NCBI GenBank assembly: GCA_023228825.1
Contig: JALOAL010000011.1
Location: 1-64,000, forward strand
Length of the DNA stretch: 64,000 nucleotides
Direction: 5' to 3'
Origin: Dehalococcoidia bacterium
GTDB lineage: Bacteria; Chloroflexota; Dehalococcoidia; UBA2979
Shown here one piece after another: positions 50,507 to 59,238 of the stretch. The position numbers and the translations under genes were made by a program. Numbering within the stretch: the first letter of the stretch is position 1; every line of letters begins with the position of its first letter. The notes under the pieces were generated by a model. That model was not told where the DNA came from. It worked only from the letters and a program-made list of their open reading frames with translations, and did no database searches.

Positions 50507-51889
50507 ATGAACCCCGAACACCAGGCCGCATCTCCAGCGGCCGAACCGTGGGCCGCCGTCGATGGCGACCCGCGCGAGTTCGAACACCTCACGATCACCG
50601 GGGATGCGAACCTGCCGTCCGCCTACCGCGTGACGGACGTGGCCGTCGGATCCATCGGCGCCGCGACGCTGGCCGCGGCCGCCCTCTGGCATGACCGTGG
50701 CGGCCCGGATGTACGGGTGAAGGTCGACCGCGCCGAGGCGTCCGTGGCCTTCCGCAGCGAGCGCTACCTGCGCGTGAACGGTGAGACGCCCGCCGACCTC
50801 TGGGGCCCCCTGGCGGGGGACTACCGCGCCGCCGACCGCTGGGTGCGCATCCACGCCAACTTCGACCACCACCGGGATGCCGCCCTACGCGCGCTGGGCA
50901 TACCACCCGGGCCAGAGACCGCTCGCGCGGACGTGGAGGCCGCCGTCGCCGGGCTCCACGCCGCCGACCTCGTGGAGCGCATCATGGCGGAGGGCGGCGC
51001 GGCCGCCTCGTGGCGCACGCCGGAGGAGTGGCGCAGCCACCCGCAGGGCGCGGCCGTGCAGGGCCTGCCGCTGATCGCCCTCAGCCGCCTCGGCAATGCG
51101 CCACAGCGGCCCCTGCCCGCGGCCGACCGACCGCTCGAGGGCCTGCGCGTGCTCGACCTCTCGAGGGTGCTCGCGGGGCCGGTCTGCGGGCGCTTCCTCG
51201 CAGCGCACGGGGCGGACGTCCTGCGCGTGTCCGGCCCGCATCTCCCCACCTTTCCCGCGCTCGACCTCGATACCGGCTTCGGAAAGCGATCGTGCTTTGT
51301 CGACCTGCGCATGGAGGACGGCCGGGAGACACTACGTGCGCTGGTCCGCCAAGCGGACGTGTTCGTGCAGGCCTACCGGCCGGGCGCCCTGGGTGCGCTC
51401 GGGTTCAGCCCGGAGGCGCTCGCCAGGCTCAACCCCGGGCTGGTGTCCGTGCAACTCTCCGCCTACGGCCAGAGCGGCCCGTGGCAGGACCGCCGCGGCT
51501 TCGACTCGCTGTTGCAGATGGCCTCCGGCCTCGTCGCCACGGAGACGGAGTCCGCCGGCCACCCCGACCGTCCCCGGTCGCTCCCGGCGCAGGCGCTGGA
51601 TCACGCCACGGGCTACCTCGCCGCGCTGGGCGCCATCGCGGCCTTACGCCGCCGCCACGCCCAGGGCGGCTCGTGGCTGGTGGAGGTCTCGCTCGCTCGC
51701 ACGGGGTGGTGGCTGGAGCACCTGGGACGCGCCTCGGACGGCCACGCCGCCGCCGAACCCGACCCCTCGCCATACCTCGAGACGACGGGTTCGATCACCC
51801 ACGTCCGCCCGCCTGGGCGCATCCCCGGCGCGATGCCGCGCTGGGAACGCCCCCCACCGCAGATGGGCGAGCACGATGCTGCCTGGTGA
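50507..51889 (+). CDS. Fused CaiB/BaiF CoA-transferase with degenerate N-terminal half
   Basis: 460 residues. Residues from about 210 onward are a CoA-transferase front half: GLRVLDLSRVLAGPVCGRFL, AHGADVLRVSGPHLPT, GKRSCFVDLRMEDGRE, ADVFVQAYRPGALGALGF, AYGQSGPWQDRRGFDS and a retained Asp in PAQALDHATGYLAAL. The first 210 residues look like the back half of the same family, but eroded: VAVGSIGAATLAAAALW, ADRWVRIHANFDHH, and WRTPEEWRSHPQGAAVQG. So the protein looks like a swapped or fused copy, not a standard dimer subunit. TATACT and GGAGG precede the ATG. Activity uncertain. Confidence 0.72.
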   Translation: MNPEHQAASPAAEPWAAVDGDPREFEHLTITGDANLPSAYRVTDVAVGSIGAATLAAAALWHDRGGPDVRVKVDRAEASVAFRSERYLRVNGETPADLWGPLAGDYRAADRWVRIHANFDHHRDAALRALGIPPGPETARADVEAAVAGLHAADLVERIMAEGGAAASWRTPEEWRSHPQGAAVQGLPLIALSRLGNAPQRPLPAADRPLEGLRVLDLSRVLAGPVCGRFLAAHGADVLRVSGPHLPTFPALDLDTGFGKRSCFVDLRMEDGRETLRALVRQADVFVQAYRPGALGALGFSPEALARLNPGLVSVQLSAYGQSGPWQDRRGFDSLLQMASGLVATETESAGHPDRPRSLPAQALDHATGYLAALGAIAALRRRHAQGGSWLVEVSLARTGWWLEHLGRASDGHAAAEPDPSPYLETTGSITHVRPPGRIPGAMPRWERPPPQMGEHDAAW

Positions 51890-52237
51890 CGGCGAGGCGT
51901 CGTGACAGCCCGGCGAGCCGATCACCCTTCGGTACGTCGGTCACGCGCACCGATCGATCCGCGAGCGTCCCGGTGTGTTGCAGCAATGGCCATACTTCGT
52001 CGTGCAGGATCGCCCTCTGGATGCCGGTCGGCATGAACTCCACTGGGCTGCTGTGTGAACCTGGAGGCGCCCGTTGTACGCGCGCCCCGTAGGCGTGGAC
52101 ATCACGGACAACGCCCCACTCCTGACTTCACCGGCCCGAGGAATTCCTGCTTGGCAAGCGTCGCTGATCTGTTACGATTCCGATAATCAATACGGCGTGC
52201 GCCCGGCCCCCGGCCGGCGATCGAAGGAGGATCCCCC
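51890..52237. other. Gap before acyl-CoA dehydrogenase
   Basis: 348 bp. The part to about 52130 holds nothing I recognise; a minus-strand open frame (51795-52043) overlaps the transferase and is not supported. A promoter lies near its end. Composition is slightly lower in G+C. Confidence 0.4.
52151..52178 (+). promoter_or_regulatory. Promoter of acyl-CoA dehydrogenase gene
   Basis: TTGGCA (52151-52156), 16-nt spacer, TACGAT (52173-52178), about 60 nt before the ATG, with AAGGAGG ahead of the start. This is the clearest -35/-10 pair in the window. Confidence 0.5.
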
Positions 52238-53458
52238 ATGGACCTCGGCGACAGCCCCCAGGAAGCAGCCTTCCGCGAGGAAGTGCGCGAGTTCGTCCGG
52301 GAGCACGGGCACAAGGCGCGCGGCGGCGGACGGCCGGCCGGCGGCGATGACGGCGGCGAGGGCATGCCGGACCCGGAGACCATGCGTGCGCGCATGGCTG
52401 GGATGCAGGCCTGGCGCGAGGCGCTGGTGGCCAAGGGGTGGATCGCCCCGGCGTGGCCCAAGGAGTATGGCGGCGCGGGCCTCACCGTCCTCGAGCAGTT
52501 CGTCCTGAACGAGGAACTGGCGGAGCACGGCCTGAGCGCCGGCATGTTCGGCGGCATGGGCGTGATGATGCTGGGGCCCACCCTGCTCACGCACGGCACG
52601 GAGGAGCAGAAGGCGGAGCACATCCCGCGCATCCTCAGCGGCGAGGCGCGCTGGGCGCAGGGGTACTCGGAACCGGGGGCCGGCTCGGACCTGGCGTCGC
52701 TGCAGACTCGCGCGGTGCGTGACGGCGACGAGTTCGTGATCAACGGCCAGAAGATCTGGGCCACGGCGGCCCAGTTCTCCAACTGGATCTTCATGCTCGC
52801 CCGCACGGATCCGGACGCCCCCAAGCACCGAGGCATCTCGTACTTCCTGATCGACCGCCAGACGCCCGGCATCGAGATCCGCCCGCTGACCACCATGGCG
52901 AACCAGGAGACCTTCAACGAGATGTTCTTCGAGGACGTGCGCGTCCCGGCGAAGAACGTCGTGGGCGAGGTGGACCGCGGCTGGTACGTGGGCGCCACCA
53001 CGCTGGACTTCGAGCGCTCCGGCATCGGCAGCGCAGTCGGCACCATGCGCGGGCTGCAGAACATGCTGAAGCGCGGCAAGGACGCCCCCGACGCGACCTA
53101 CGCCACGCAGCAGTCCCCCACCTGGCGGCTGGACTTCGCCGACCGCATCGTGGAGGCGAACATCGCCCGCCAGTTGTCCAACCGCGTGATCACGTTGCAG
53201 GCGCGGGGCATGATCCCGAACTACGAGGCGTCCATCTCCAAGTTGTTCACGACCGAACTGCGCCAGCGCATCGCGCGCACGCACCTGAAGATGTACGGCC
53301 TCTATGGCGTGCTCTGGGACAAGAACCGCGCGGAGGCCGAGAAGGGCCGCGCCGCCACGGGCTACCTGGACAGCGTGTCCTCCACGCTGGCGGGCGGCAC
53401 GAGCGAGATCCAGCGCAACGTCATCGCTACGCGCGGCCTGGGCCTGCCTCGCGGCTAG
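52238..53458 (+). CDS. Acyl-CoA dehydrogenase
   Basis: 406 residues. Order of motifs: DSPQEAAFREEVREFVREHG, IAPAWPKEYGGAGLTVLEQF, AQGYSEPGAGSDLASLQTRA, VINGQKIWATAAQF, FFEDVRVPAKNVVGEVDRGW and SSTLAGGTSEIQRNVIATRG. FAD-dependent oxidation of acyl-CoA, electrons to ETF. Paralogue of the enzyme at 32806. A Gly-rich stretch after GHKARGGGRP (about residues 27-45) is an insertion relative to the other copy. GAAGGAGG precedes the ATG. It is separate from the P450 genes by a terminator at 53514. Confidence 0.9.
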   Translation: MDLGDSPQEAAFREEVREFVREHGHKARGGGRPAGGDDGGEGMPDPETMRARMAGMQAWREALVAKGWIAPAWPKEYGGAGLTVLEQFVLNEELAEHGLSAGMFGGMGVMMLGPTLLTHGTEEQKAEHIPRILSGEARWAQGYSEPGAGSDLASLQTRAVRDGDEFVINGQKIWATAAQFSNWIFMLARTDPDAPKHRGISYFLIDRQTPGIEIRPLTTMANQETFNEMFFEDVRVPAKNVVGEVDRGWYVGATTLDFERSGIGSAVGTMRGLQNMLKRGKDAPDATYATQQSPTWRLDFADRIVEANIARQLSNRVITLQARGMIPNYEASISKLFTTELRQRIARTHLKMYGLYGVLWDKNRAEAEKGRAATGYLDSVSSTLAGGTSEIQRNVIATRGLGLPRG

Positions 53459-53513
53459 CGTCCACCCAGCCCAGCACGCTGCTCTCCGGTCCCCTCCGAG
53501 GCAGCGAAGGAGA

Positions 53514-53537
53514 CGGCGGGCCCTTGAAGGCCCGCCG
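53514..53537 (+). terminator. Terminator after acyl-CoA dehydrogenase
   Basis: CGGCGGGCC and its complement (9 bp) with a 6-nt loop, followed by CTTCC. It lies in a 301-bp gap before the P450; I see no gene in that gap. Confidence 0.65.
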
Positions 53538-53759
53538 CTTCCATGTCCGAGGACGCCCGTGGCGACGCCTCGCAGCGGCGGGACGTCTCCCGGGTGACGG
53601 TTGACGGCCTGATCGTGCGATGCCTACCCTGCACCGCACATACCGGCTGTATGTATGCAATCGGTCACGATTGGCTCCGCGTCCGACCTGCCGTATCCGA
53701 CCTTACCTGTCAGGCCCGACGTGTCAGACCTGGAGCCGCTACCGCCACCGGAGAGACCA

Positions 53760-55055
53760 ATGACCGCATTCGTCCCGACCGAACTACCCCACGGCATCAA
53801 CCTGGGCGACATCGCCCTGTTCCAGGAGGAACGCGCGCACGAGGCCTTCCGCCTGCTGCGGCGTGACGCGCCTGTGCACTGGAACCCCGGCACGGAGCGC
53901 ACCAACGGCTTCTGGTCGATCACTAAGTACGACGACATCATGTACGTCTCGCGCAACCCGGAGACGTTCATCTCCTCCAAGGGCATTGCCGGGCCGGGCC
54001 TGCGCAACCCGGACCCGTCCGCGTTCCTGCGGCCGGGCCAGGGCAACGCCAGCATCATCACCATGGACCCGCCTCGGCATGTGCAGGTGCGGCGGCTGGT
54101 GAACAAGGGCTTCACGCCTCGCGCGGTGAACGCGATGGAGCCAAAGATCCGCCAGATCACGCTCGAAATCCTGGACGAGGTGGGCGACAAGCGCGACGGC
54201 GACTTCGTGCTGGAGGTCGCCAGCCAACTCCCGCTGGCGGTGATCTGCGGAATGATGGGCCTGGAGAAGGACGTCTGGCCGCTGATGTTCGAACTGACGA
54301 ACTCGATCCTCGGCAGTGGCGACCCGGAGTACCAGGCGCAGAACGTGGACGCGGAGAAGGTCGGCACGGCGGAGGGCGCGCAGCAGACCGGCGCCGCCGG
54401 CTTCATGCGCATGATCGGCTACTTCCGCGACCAACTGGAAGACCGGCGCAAGAACCCCCGCACGGACGACCTGGTCTCCATCCTCCTGGAGTCTGAGATC
54501 GACGGCGAACGCCTGGAAGAGGGCGACATCCTCGCGTTCTGCTTCCTGCTCGTGGTCGCCGGCAACGAGACCACCCGCAACGCCATCTCGGGCGGCCTCA
54601 TTGCGCTGTGCCAGCACCCGGAGGAGCGCGCGCGCCTGCAGGCCGCCATCCGCGAGGGCGACGGCGAACTGGTGGACTCTGCGGTGGAGGAGATCGTCCG
54701 CTGGACCTCGCCCCTGCACCACATGACGCGCGAGGCCACGCGGGACGTTGAGATCCGCGGCCAGCAGATCTCCGCCGGCGAGAAGGTCATCATGTGGTAC
54801 CCGTCCGCCAACCGAGACGAGGACTACTTCGAGGACCCGTATCGCTTCGACATCGGCCGCACCCCGAACGACCACCTGGCGTTCGGCATCGGCGAGCACT
54901 TCTGCCTCGGCGCCGGGTTCGCCCGCAAGGAGGTGCGCGTGATGTTCGAGGAGTTGTTCACGCGCTTCCCGGACATTGAATTGGCCGGCCCGCCGGACCG
55001 GCTGCGCTCCAATTTCATCAATGGGGTGAAGCACCTGCCGGTCACGTACCGCTAG
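53760..55055 (+). CDS. Cytochrome P450
   Basis: 431 residues, soluble. The heme Cys (about residue 382) is in AFGIGEHFCLGAGFAR, the I-helix oxygen motif is in LVVAGNETTRNAISGG, the ExxR is in VEEIVRWTSP, and ANRDEDYFEDPYRFDIGRTP is the meander region. It inserts one oxygen into a substrate using electrons from ferredoxin. GGAGAG lies 4 nt before the ATG; an upstream in-frame ATG at 53655 would add 35 residues unlike the family. The ferredoxin gene starts 35 bp after the stop. Substrate unknown; a fatty acid, steroid or terpene would suit the neighbouring CoA genes. Confidence 0.9.
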   Translation: MTAFVPTELPHGINLGDIALFQEERAHEAFRLLRRDAPVHWNPGTERTNGFWSITKYDDIMYVSRNPETFISSKGIAGPGLRNPDPSAFLRPGQGNASIITMDPPRHVQVRRLVNKGFTPRAVNAMEPKIRQITLEILDEVGDKRDGDFVLEVASQLPLAVICGMMGLEKDVWPLMFELTNSILGSGDPEYQAQNVDAEKVGTAEGAQQTGAAGFMRMIGYFRDQLEDRRKNPRTDDLVSILLESEIDGERLEEGDILAFCFLLVVAGNETTRNAISGGLIALCQHPEERARLQAAIREGDGELVDSAVEEIVRWTSPLHHMTREATRDVEIRGQQISAGEKVIMWYPSANRDEDYFEDPYRFDIGRTPNDHLAFGIGEHFCLGAGFARKEVRVMFEELFTRFPDIELAGPPDRLRSNFINGVKHLPVTYR

Positions 55056-55090
55056 GGACCGGGGCTCGGGATCGTGGCGAGGAGGACAGG

Positions 55091-55333
55091 ATGACGGACG
55101 CCCTCTCTCCGGAAGCAGCGCCCCCGGCGGGCGCGCCTCGTAGCGTGACGGTGGACGAACTGGCGTGCGAAGGCCACGGTCGTTGCGAGAACGCGGCGCC
55201 GGAGGTCTTCGCGCTGGACGAGGACGATATCTCGCGGGTGATCCTGGACCCCGTGCCCCCGCACCTGCTCGGCAAGGTGGAGCGCGCCGTCCGCCTCTGC
55301 CCCCGGCAGGCGGTACGCTGGGCGGACGAGTAG
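55091..55333 (+). CDS. Single-cluster P450 ferredoxin with His in Cys motif
   Basis: 80 residues. The cluster motif is CEGHGRC (Cys26, His29, Cys32) with a last Cys70 in RLCPRQAV. That gives three Cys and one His where a 4Fe-4S ferredoxin would have four Cys, the CxxHxxC variant known from bacterial P450 partners and likely to hold a 3Fe-4S or His-ligated 4Fe-4S cluster. It follows the P450 by 35 bp on the same strand and is its probable electron donor. AGGAGG precedes the ATG. A reductase is not in the window. Confidence 0.85.
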   Translation: MTDALSPEAAPPAGAPRSVTVDELACEGHGRCENAAPEVFALDEDDISRVILDPVPPHLLGKVERAVRLCPRQAVRWADE

Positions 55334-55377
55334 CCGTCCCCCCGCGACGGACGCCCGCGGCAGAGGAGGTGTCCCCC

Positions 55378-55557
55378 ATGTCCAAGCGCACCCGCCACGA
55401 GGTGGAAGCCGAACTCTCCGAGGCGCGCGCAGACCTCCTGCGTCACTGGCCCTCGGAACGTCCCACGTTCAAGTTGGACGATGCCCCCAACGCGGACGCA
55501 AAGGCCGCGCTGCAGCGCGTGATGCGGCTCCAGAACGAACTGGACGCCACGGACTAA
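55378..55557 (+). CDS. Small coiled-coil hypothetical protein
   Basis: 59 codons. It follows the ferredoxin by 44 bp with GAGGAGG before the ATG. The product is charged and helical (TRHEVEAELSEARADLLRHW, then KAALQRVMRLQNELDATD) with a Pro-rich middle. No family is recognised. The ribosome-binding site and position in the P450 operon make it a likely real gene. Confidence 0.55.
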   Translation: MSKRTRHEVEAELSEARADLLRHWPSERPTFKLDDAPNADAKAALQRVMRLQNELDATD

Positions 55558-55595
55558 CGGCATTCGCCCTCACGCGCCCGCGCTTGGCGCTGCCT

Positions 55596-55631
55596 GCCTC
55601 ACATCACGCCTCATATCACGCCTCACATCGC
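55596..55631. repeat. Three 12-bp tandem repeats
   Basis: GCCTCACATCAC is repeated three times, with one or two changes, in the convergent gap right up to the stop of the CoA-transferase at 55633. Too few and too short for a CRISPR. Confidence 0.55.
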
Positions 55632-55632
55632 G

Positions 55633-56841
55633 CTAATCGGGCGGCGAACCGAACGCCCCGCGCGCCTGGAGGGCGGTGATGTCGTCCCAGGTGTACCCCG
55701 CCTCCAGCAGCACCTCCTCCGTATGCTGTCCGAAGGCCGGGCCCATCCGTTCGATGCGGGCGGGGCTGCGGGAGAGGTTCACGGGCGAGCCCACCATGGG
55801 CATCTCCTCGCCCGTCTCGGGGTGCGGCACCTTCACGAGGTAGTCGTTGGCCCACGCCTGCGGATCCTGCCCGATCTCCAGGTAGTCCAGCACCGGCTCC
55901 ACCAGCATGTCCGCCTCGTGGAACGCCCTCACCCACTCGTCACGCGTGCGGGTGAGGAAGACCTCGTCCATGCGCGCGATGATCTCCTCGTTGCGCTCCC
56001 AGCGCTGCGCCGCCGTGGCGTTCTCGCCTGTGGCCAGGTCGGGGGTGCCCATGACCTCGCACAGTTGCTTCCACCACTTGTCCGGCGGCAGCGCGCCGAT
56101 CATGAACCACTTCCCGTCGCCGGCCTGGAAGTGGTTCCACGTGGGCCGGCGCTCATGATGTCGACGTCGCCCCACCGTCTCGTCGGTCCAGAGGGCGCCC
56201 GTAATGTTGTAGGACTGGATCGCCAACTGCGAGCCGTACAGCGAGGTGTTCACCTCCTGCGCCTCGCCCGTGCGTTCGCGGTGCATCAGCGCCAGGACGA
56301 TGCCGTAGCCGGAGACGATCGCGCCCACGTGGTCCGCCTGCGGGAACCCGGCCATGGTGGGCGGAGACTCCTCTCCCTCGCCGGTCACGGACATGAAGCC
56401 GCCGCGCGCCTGGGCCAGCGTGTCCATGGCGCCTCGACGCGCGTCCGGGCCCAGGTGCCCCCAGCCGGTGGCGTTGGAGAGAATGCAGCGAGGGTTGACC
56501 GCCTGGATCCTCTCGAACGTGACCCCCAGGCGCTCCATGACGCCGTAGCGCATGTTGTTGTGGAAGACGTCCGCCGTCTCCACGAGTTTCCAGAAGACCT
56601 CCTGGCCGGCCTCGGTCTTCAGGTCGACCACCAGCGAGCGCTTGCCTCGGTTCAGGGTGTTGAAGTACGGGTTGCCCTGTCCACTGGCGGAGGCCATCCC
56701 TCGGCCCGGATCCACGTTGGCGTAGGACTCGATCTTGATCACATCCGCGCCCATGTCGGCCAGCATGGCGGTGGCGTAGGTGCCTTGCTGCCAGATCGAC
56801 AGGTCCAGGATGCGGAAGCCCTGCAGCGGTAGTTGCGCCAC
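55633..56841 (-). CDS. CaiB/BaiF family III CoA-transferase
   Basis: 402 residues from a GTG at 56841 with GGAGG just upstream; the open frame reaches 57063 but is not protein-like there. Motifs: GFRILDLSIWQQGTYATAML, DMGADVIKIESYANVDPGRG, LNRGKRSLVVDLK, VFHNNMRYGVMERLG, ILSNATGWGHLGPDARRG, the Asp in PQADHVGAIVSGYG and GEAQEVNTSLYGSQ. The phrase WNHFQAGDGKWFMIGALPPD is typical of the family. It is divergent from the ketosynthase. Fifth such enzyme here and more distant from the 39.8 and 44.5 kb pair. Confidence 0.87.
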   Translation of the reverse strand: MAQLPLQGFRILDLSIWQQGTYATAMLADMGADVIKIESYANVDPGRGMASASGQGNPYFNTLNRGKRSLVVDLKTEAGQEVFWKLVETADVFHNNMRYGVMERLGVTFERIQAVNPRCILSNATGWGHLGPDARRGAMDTLAQARGGFMSVTGEGEESPPTMAGFPQADHVGAIVSGYGIVLALMHRERTGEAQEVNTSLYGSQLAIQSYNITGALWTDETVGRRRHHERRPTWNHFQAGDGKWFMIGALPPDKWWKQLCEVMGTPDLATGENATAAQRWERNEEIIARMDEVFLTRTRDEWVRAFHEADMLVEPVLDYLEIGQDPQAWANDYLVKVPHPETGEEMPMVGSPVNLSRSPARIERMGPAFGQHTEEVLLEAGYTWDDITALQARGAFGSPPD

Positions 56842-57062
56842 GATTCCCTCCCCACTCGCGCCGGCGCCTCTGATCCGCGGGCGCCGGCACGCCCGATCGC
56901 CCGCATTCTCGCACGACACGTCGAGTGTTATCCCGCAGATCGATCTCCCTCGCCCCGTCGCACGCCACCCCACGTCGAGCGAGAGGCTGCGACCCGGTAG
57001 GATCGAGGGATGGCGGGGCCGGCCTCGACAGTTCGAGGTCGCGCGACGAGCGGAGCGCGGCA

Positions 57063-58301
57063 ATGCAGCGAGAGATTCATCGCGTGGTGGTCACGGGCAT
57101 GGGCGCGGTGACGCCCATTGGCAACACCACCGCGGACTTCTGGGACGGCCTGCGTCAGGGCCGCAACGGCGTGGGCCGCGTGCAGGCGTTTGACCCGTCC
57201 GACCTCCTGGTGCAGATCGCGGGCGAGGTCAAGGACTTCGACGTGGAGCAGTACCTGGAGCGCAAGGTTGCCCGGCGCACGGGCCGCTTCGCACAGTTCG
57301 CGCTCGCCGCCGGCGTGCAGGCGCTGGAGGACGGGGCGCTCGCGGTCACGGACGACAACCGCGACGACATCGGCGTGATCATGGCCACCTCAGGCGACTC
57401 CTTCGCCATGGGCCCAGAGTGGGAGGTCTACCTGGAGCGCGGCTCCCGAGGCGTGGACCCGTTCATCGTGACGCGCATGGGGCAGCACATGGGTGCGGGC
57501 CGGCTGGGCCGCCAGATCGGCGTGCGCGGCCCCAATACCACCATCAACACCGCCTGCGCCTCCGGCACGGACGCGCTGGGCCACGCGCTGAGCATGATCC
57601 GCCTGGGACACGCGCAGGCCCTGCTGGCCGGCGGCGCGGAGGCGATGATCACGCCGCTCTCGCTCTCCTCCATGGGCCGCCTGGGCGCGCTTTCCAAGAA
57701 CAACGAGGACCCCGAGCACGCCAGCCGCCCCTTTGACGCCCGGCGCGACGGCTTCATCCTGGGCGAGGGCGCGGGCGTGCTGCTGCTGGAGTCCGAGGAG
57801 CACGCGCTGGCCCGCGGCGCGCGCATCTACTGCGAACTGGCCGGCGTGGGTTGGTCCTTCGACGCCACGGACGACACGGCCCCCGACCCGCGCGGCCAGT
57901 CGCTGGCCATGACCCGCGCCATGAAGGACGCCGGCGTCTCTCCGGAGCAGGTGGACTACTTGAACGCCCACGGCACCAGCACGCAGTACAACGACCGTAC
58001 GGAGACCCAGGCCGTGAAACTCGCCATGGGCGAGGACGCGGGTCGCCTGAAGGTGTCCTCCACCAAGTCCATGACCGGCCACCTTGCCGCCGCCGCCGGG
58101 GGCATCGAGGCCGTCGCCTCGGTGCTGGCGCTGCACCACGGGGTGGTGCCCCCCACCATCAATTACGAGGAGCCGGATCCGGACTGCGACCTGGACGTCA
58201 CCCCCAACGTGGCGGTGGAACACGCGATCGACGTGGTCATGTCCAACTCGTTCGGCCTTGGCGGCCAGAACGCGGCTGCGGTCTTCCGGCGCTACGGGTA
58301 G
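57063..58301 (+). CDS. fabF: Beta-ketoacyl-ACP synthase II (FabF-like)
   Basis: 412 residues, usual length. It begins RVVVTGMGAVTPIGNTTADF; the catalytic Cys165 is in NTACASGTDALGHAL; one His is in NAHGTSTQYNDRTETQAV and the other in STKSMTGHLAAAAGG (with its Lys); the C-terminus has SNSFGLGGQNAAAVFRRYG. It extends acyl-ACP with malonyl-ACP in fatty acid synthesis. No other fab gene or carrier protein is nearby. GGAG sits before the ATG. A TAGGAT 60 nt upstream precedes an ATG at 57010 in another frame that gives a 33-codon open frame overlapping this start. Confidence 0.9.
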   Translation: MQREIHRVVVTGMGAVTPIGNTTADFWDGLRQGRNGVGRVQAFDPSDLLVQIAGEVKDFDVEQYLERKVARRTGRFAQFALAAGVQALEDGALAVTDDNRDDIGVIMATSGDSFAMGPEWEVYLERGSRGVDPFIVTRMGQHMGAGRLGRQIGVRGPNTTINTACASGTDALGHALSMIRLGHAQALLAGGAEAMITPLSLSSMGRLGALSKNNEDPEHASRPFDARRDGFILGEGAGVLLLESEEHALARGARIYCELAGVGWSFDATDDTAPDPRGQSLAMTRAMKDAGVSPEQVDYLNAHGTSTQYNDRTETQAVKLAMGEDAGRLKVSSTKSMTGHLAAAAGGIEAVASVLALHHGVVPPTINYEEPDPDCDLDVTPNVAVEHAIDVVMSNSFGLGGQNAAAVFRRYG

Positions 58302-58313
58302 GCCGGGCGCGCC

Positions 58314-58559
58314 TCAGGCAACGGCGTCCCCGGCCGTGCGTGCGCGAGCACGGGCGCGCGCGATCTGGCGGCGGCGCACGGTGGAGCGGTCGGCGGGCTG
58401 GCGCGGCCGCCACTGGCGCTGACGGGTGACCTCGACCGTGGCGGGCGCCCGCCCGTACATCACGTAGCCGCACTGCACGCACGAGTGGTACGTGTCTCCG
58501 ATGTCCTCCACGCGAGTAAGCACTCCGCGGCACCGGGGGCAGGCGTGAGCGGAAATCAT
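58314..58559 (-). CDS. Small zinc-ribbon protein
   Basis: 81 residues. Cys7, Cys10, Cys27 and Cys30 (ACPRCRGVL and HSCVQCGYVM) form a clear zinc ribbon, followed by an Arg/Gln/Ala-rich basic tail (VTRQRQWRPRQPADR, then RRRQIARARARA) that would bind nucleic acid. GGAGG lies about 7 nt before the ATG. It converges on fabF with 12 bp between stops. No family is recognised; a ribosome- or RNA-associated role is only a guess. Confidence 0.7.
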   Translation of the reverse strand: MISAHACPRCRGVLTRVEDIGDTYHSCVQCGYVMYGRAPATVEVTRQRQWRPRQPADRSTVRRRQIARARARARTAGDAVA

Positions 58560-58757
58560 GGTGTGCCTCCAACCGACCGGGGCCCGTGACGGGCCGTGAC
58601 GCACCTCCGGAGTGAGGTGTGCGGATCGTGGGCGTCGGACGTTGAGGGCGAATTGCCGGATTGTTGCCGCCAGGTGAATTGCGTGTGCGCGGACGGCCAC
58701 ACCCTCACAATCGTTCCACCTCGGTCTGTTCGAGGCGTCGCGAAGGGGCTCGAGGCG

Positions 58758-59231
58758 CTACCGGCGTCGGAAGAGCATGGAGGCGGCGACCACGGCGAGG
58801 CCCGCCACCGCCACCACGGGCGCCGCGCGCCGCGCCGCGTGGCCCAGGTCCGCGAGCGTTATCTCGCGGTCGATACGCACGGGCACGAGGGCTCTCGACG
58901 TCTCCGGCGCTGGCGGTGCGTCCGGGGCTGGCGGCGCCGGGGCTGACGGCGCCGGGGCTGGCGCCGTCGGGGCTGGCGACGTCGGGGCTGGCGCTGGCGT
59001 CGGGGCCGCCTGGGTCACGGCGGGCGCGGAGGCCGGCGGCGCGAAGGCGACACGCGGCGACTCGCGTGGCGGCAGGCTCCCCCAGCGCGCCCACGACGCC
59101 TCCCGCCCGTCCGAGGGCTGCTCGGCGCGTGGCCGTGCCTCGTGCCCCGGGGGCGTGTCCGGCGCGGTGAAGCGAGGCCACGGCGTGGCCTGCGCGGGCG
59201 AGGGTTGGTCGTGGGGTCGCTCGTGACTCAT
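58758..59231 (-). CDS. Pro/Ala-repeat protein with C-terminal membrane anchor
   Basis: 157 residues. The front 75 residues are polar, the middle is a repeated Pro-Ala block (units of the form SPAPT/APAPS) coded by a 15-bp tandem repeat, then REITLADLGHAARRA and a single membrane helix (VVAVAGLAVVAASML) with an RRR end. The orientation suggests a tail-anchored protein with the rest in the cytosol, since there is no signal peptide. TACGAT lies 7 nt before the ATG, so the message is probably leaderless. Function unknown. Confidence 0.6.
   Translation of the reverse strand: MSHERPHDQPSPAQATPWPRFTAPDTPPGHEARPRAEQPSDGREASWARWGSLPPRESPRVAFAPPASAPAVTQAAPTPAPAPTSPAPTAPAPAPSAPAPPAPDAPPAPETSRALVPVRIDREITLADLGHAARRAAPVVAVAGLAVVAASMLFRRR
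58922..58996. repeat. Five 15-bp tandem repeats
   Basis: CGGGGCTGGCG-type units of 15 bp repeat five times with small changes, inside the Pro/Ala-rich gene and encoding a pentapeptide repeat. Likely variable in copy number. Confidence 0.65.
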
Positions 59232-59238
59232 CGGGGCC

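Noticed and set aside
51795..52043. Minus-strand open frame in the gap after the fused CoA-transferase
   Set aside because: No recognisable domain or ribosome-binding site and it overlaps the end of the transferase gene.
55596..55631. Possible CRISPR-like repeats
   Set aside because: Three directly adjacent 12-bp units without spacers and no cas genes; a simple tandem repeat.
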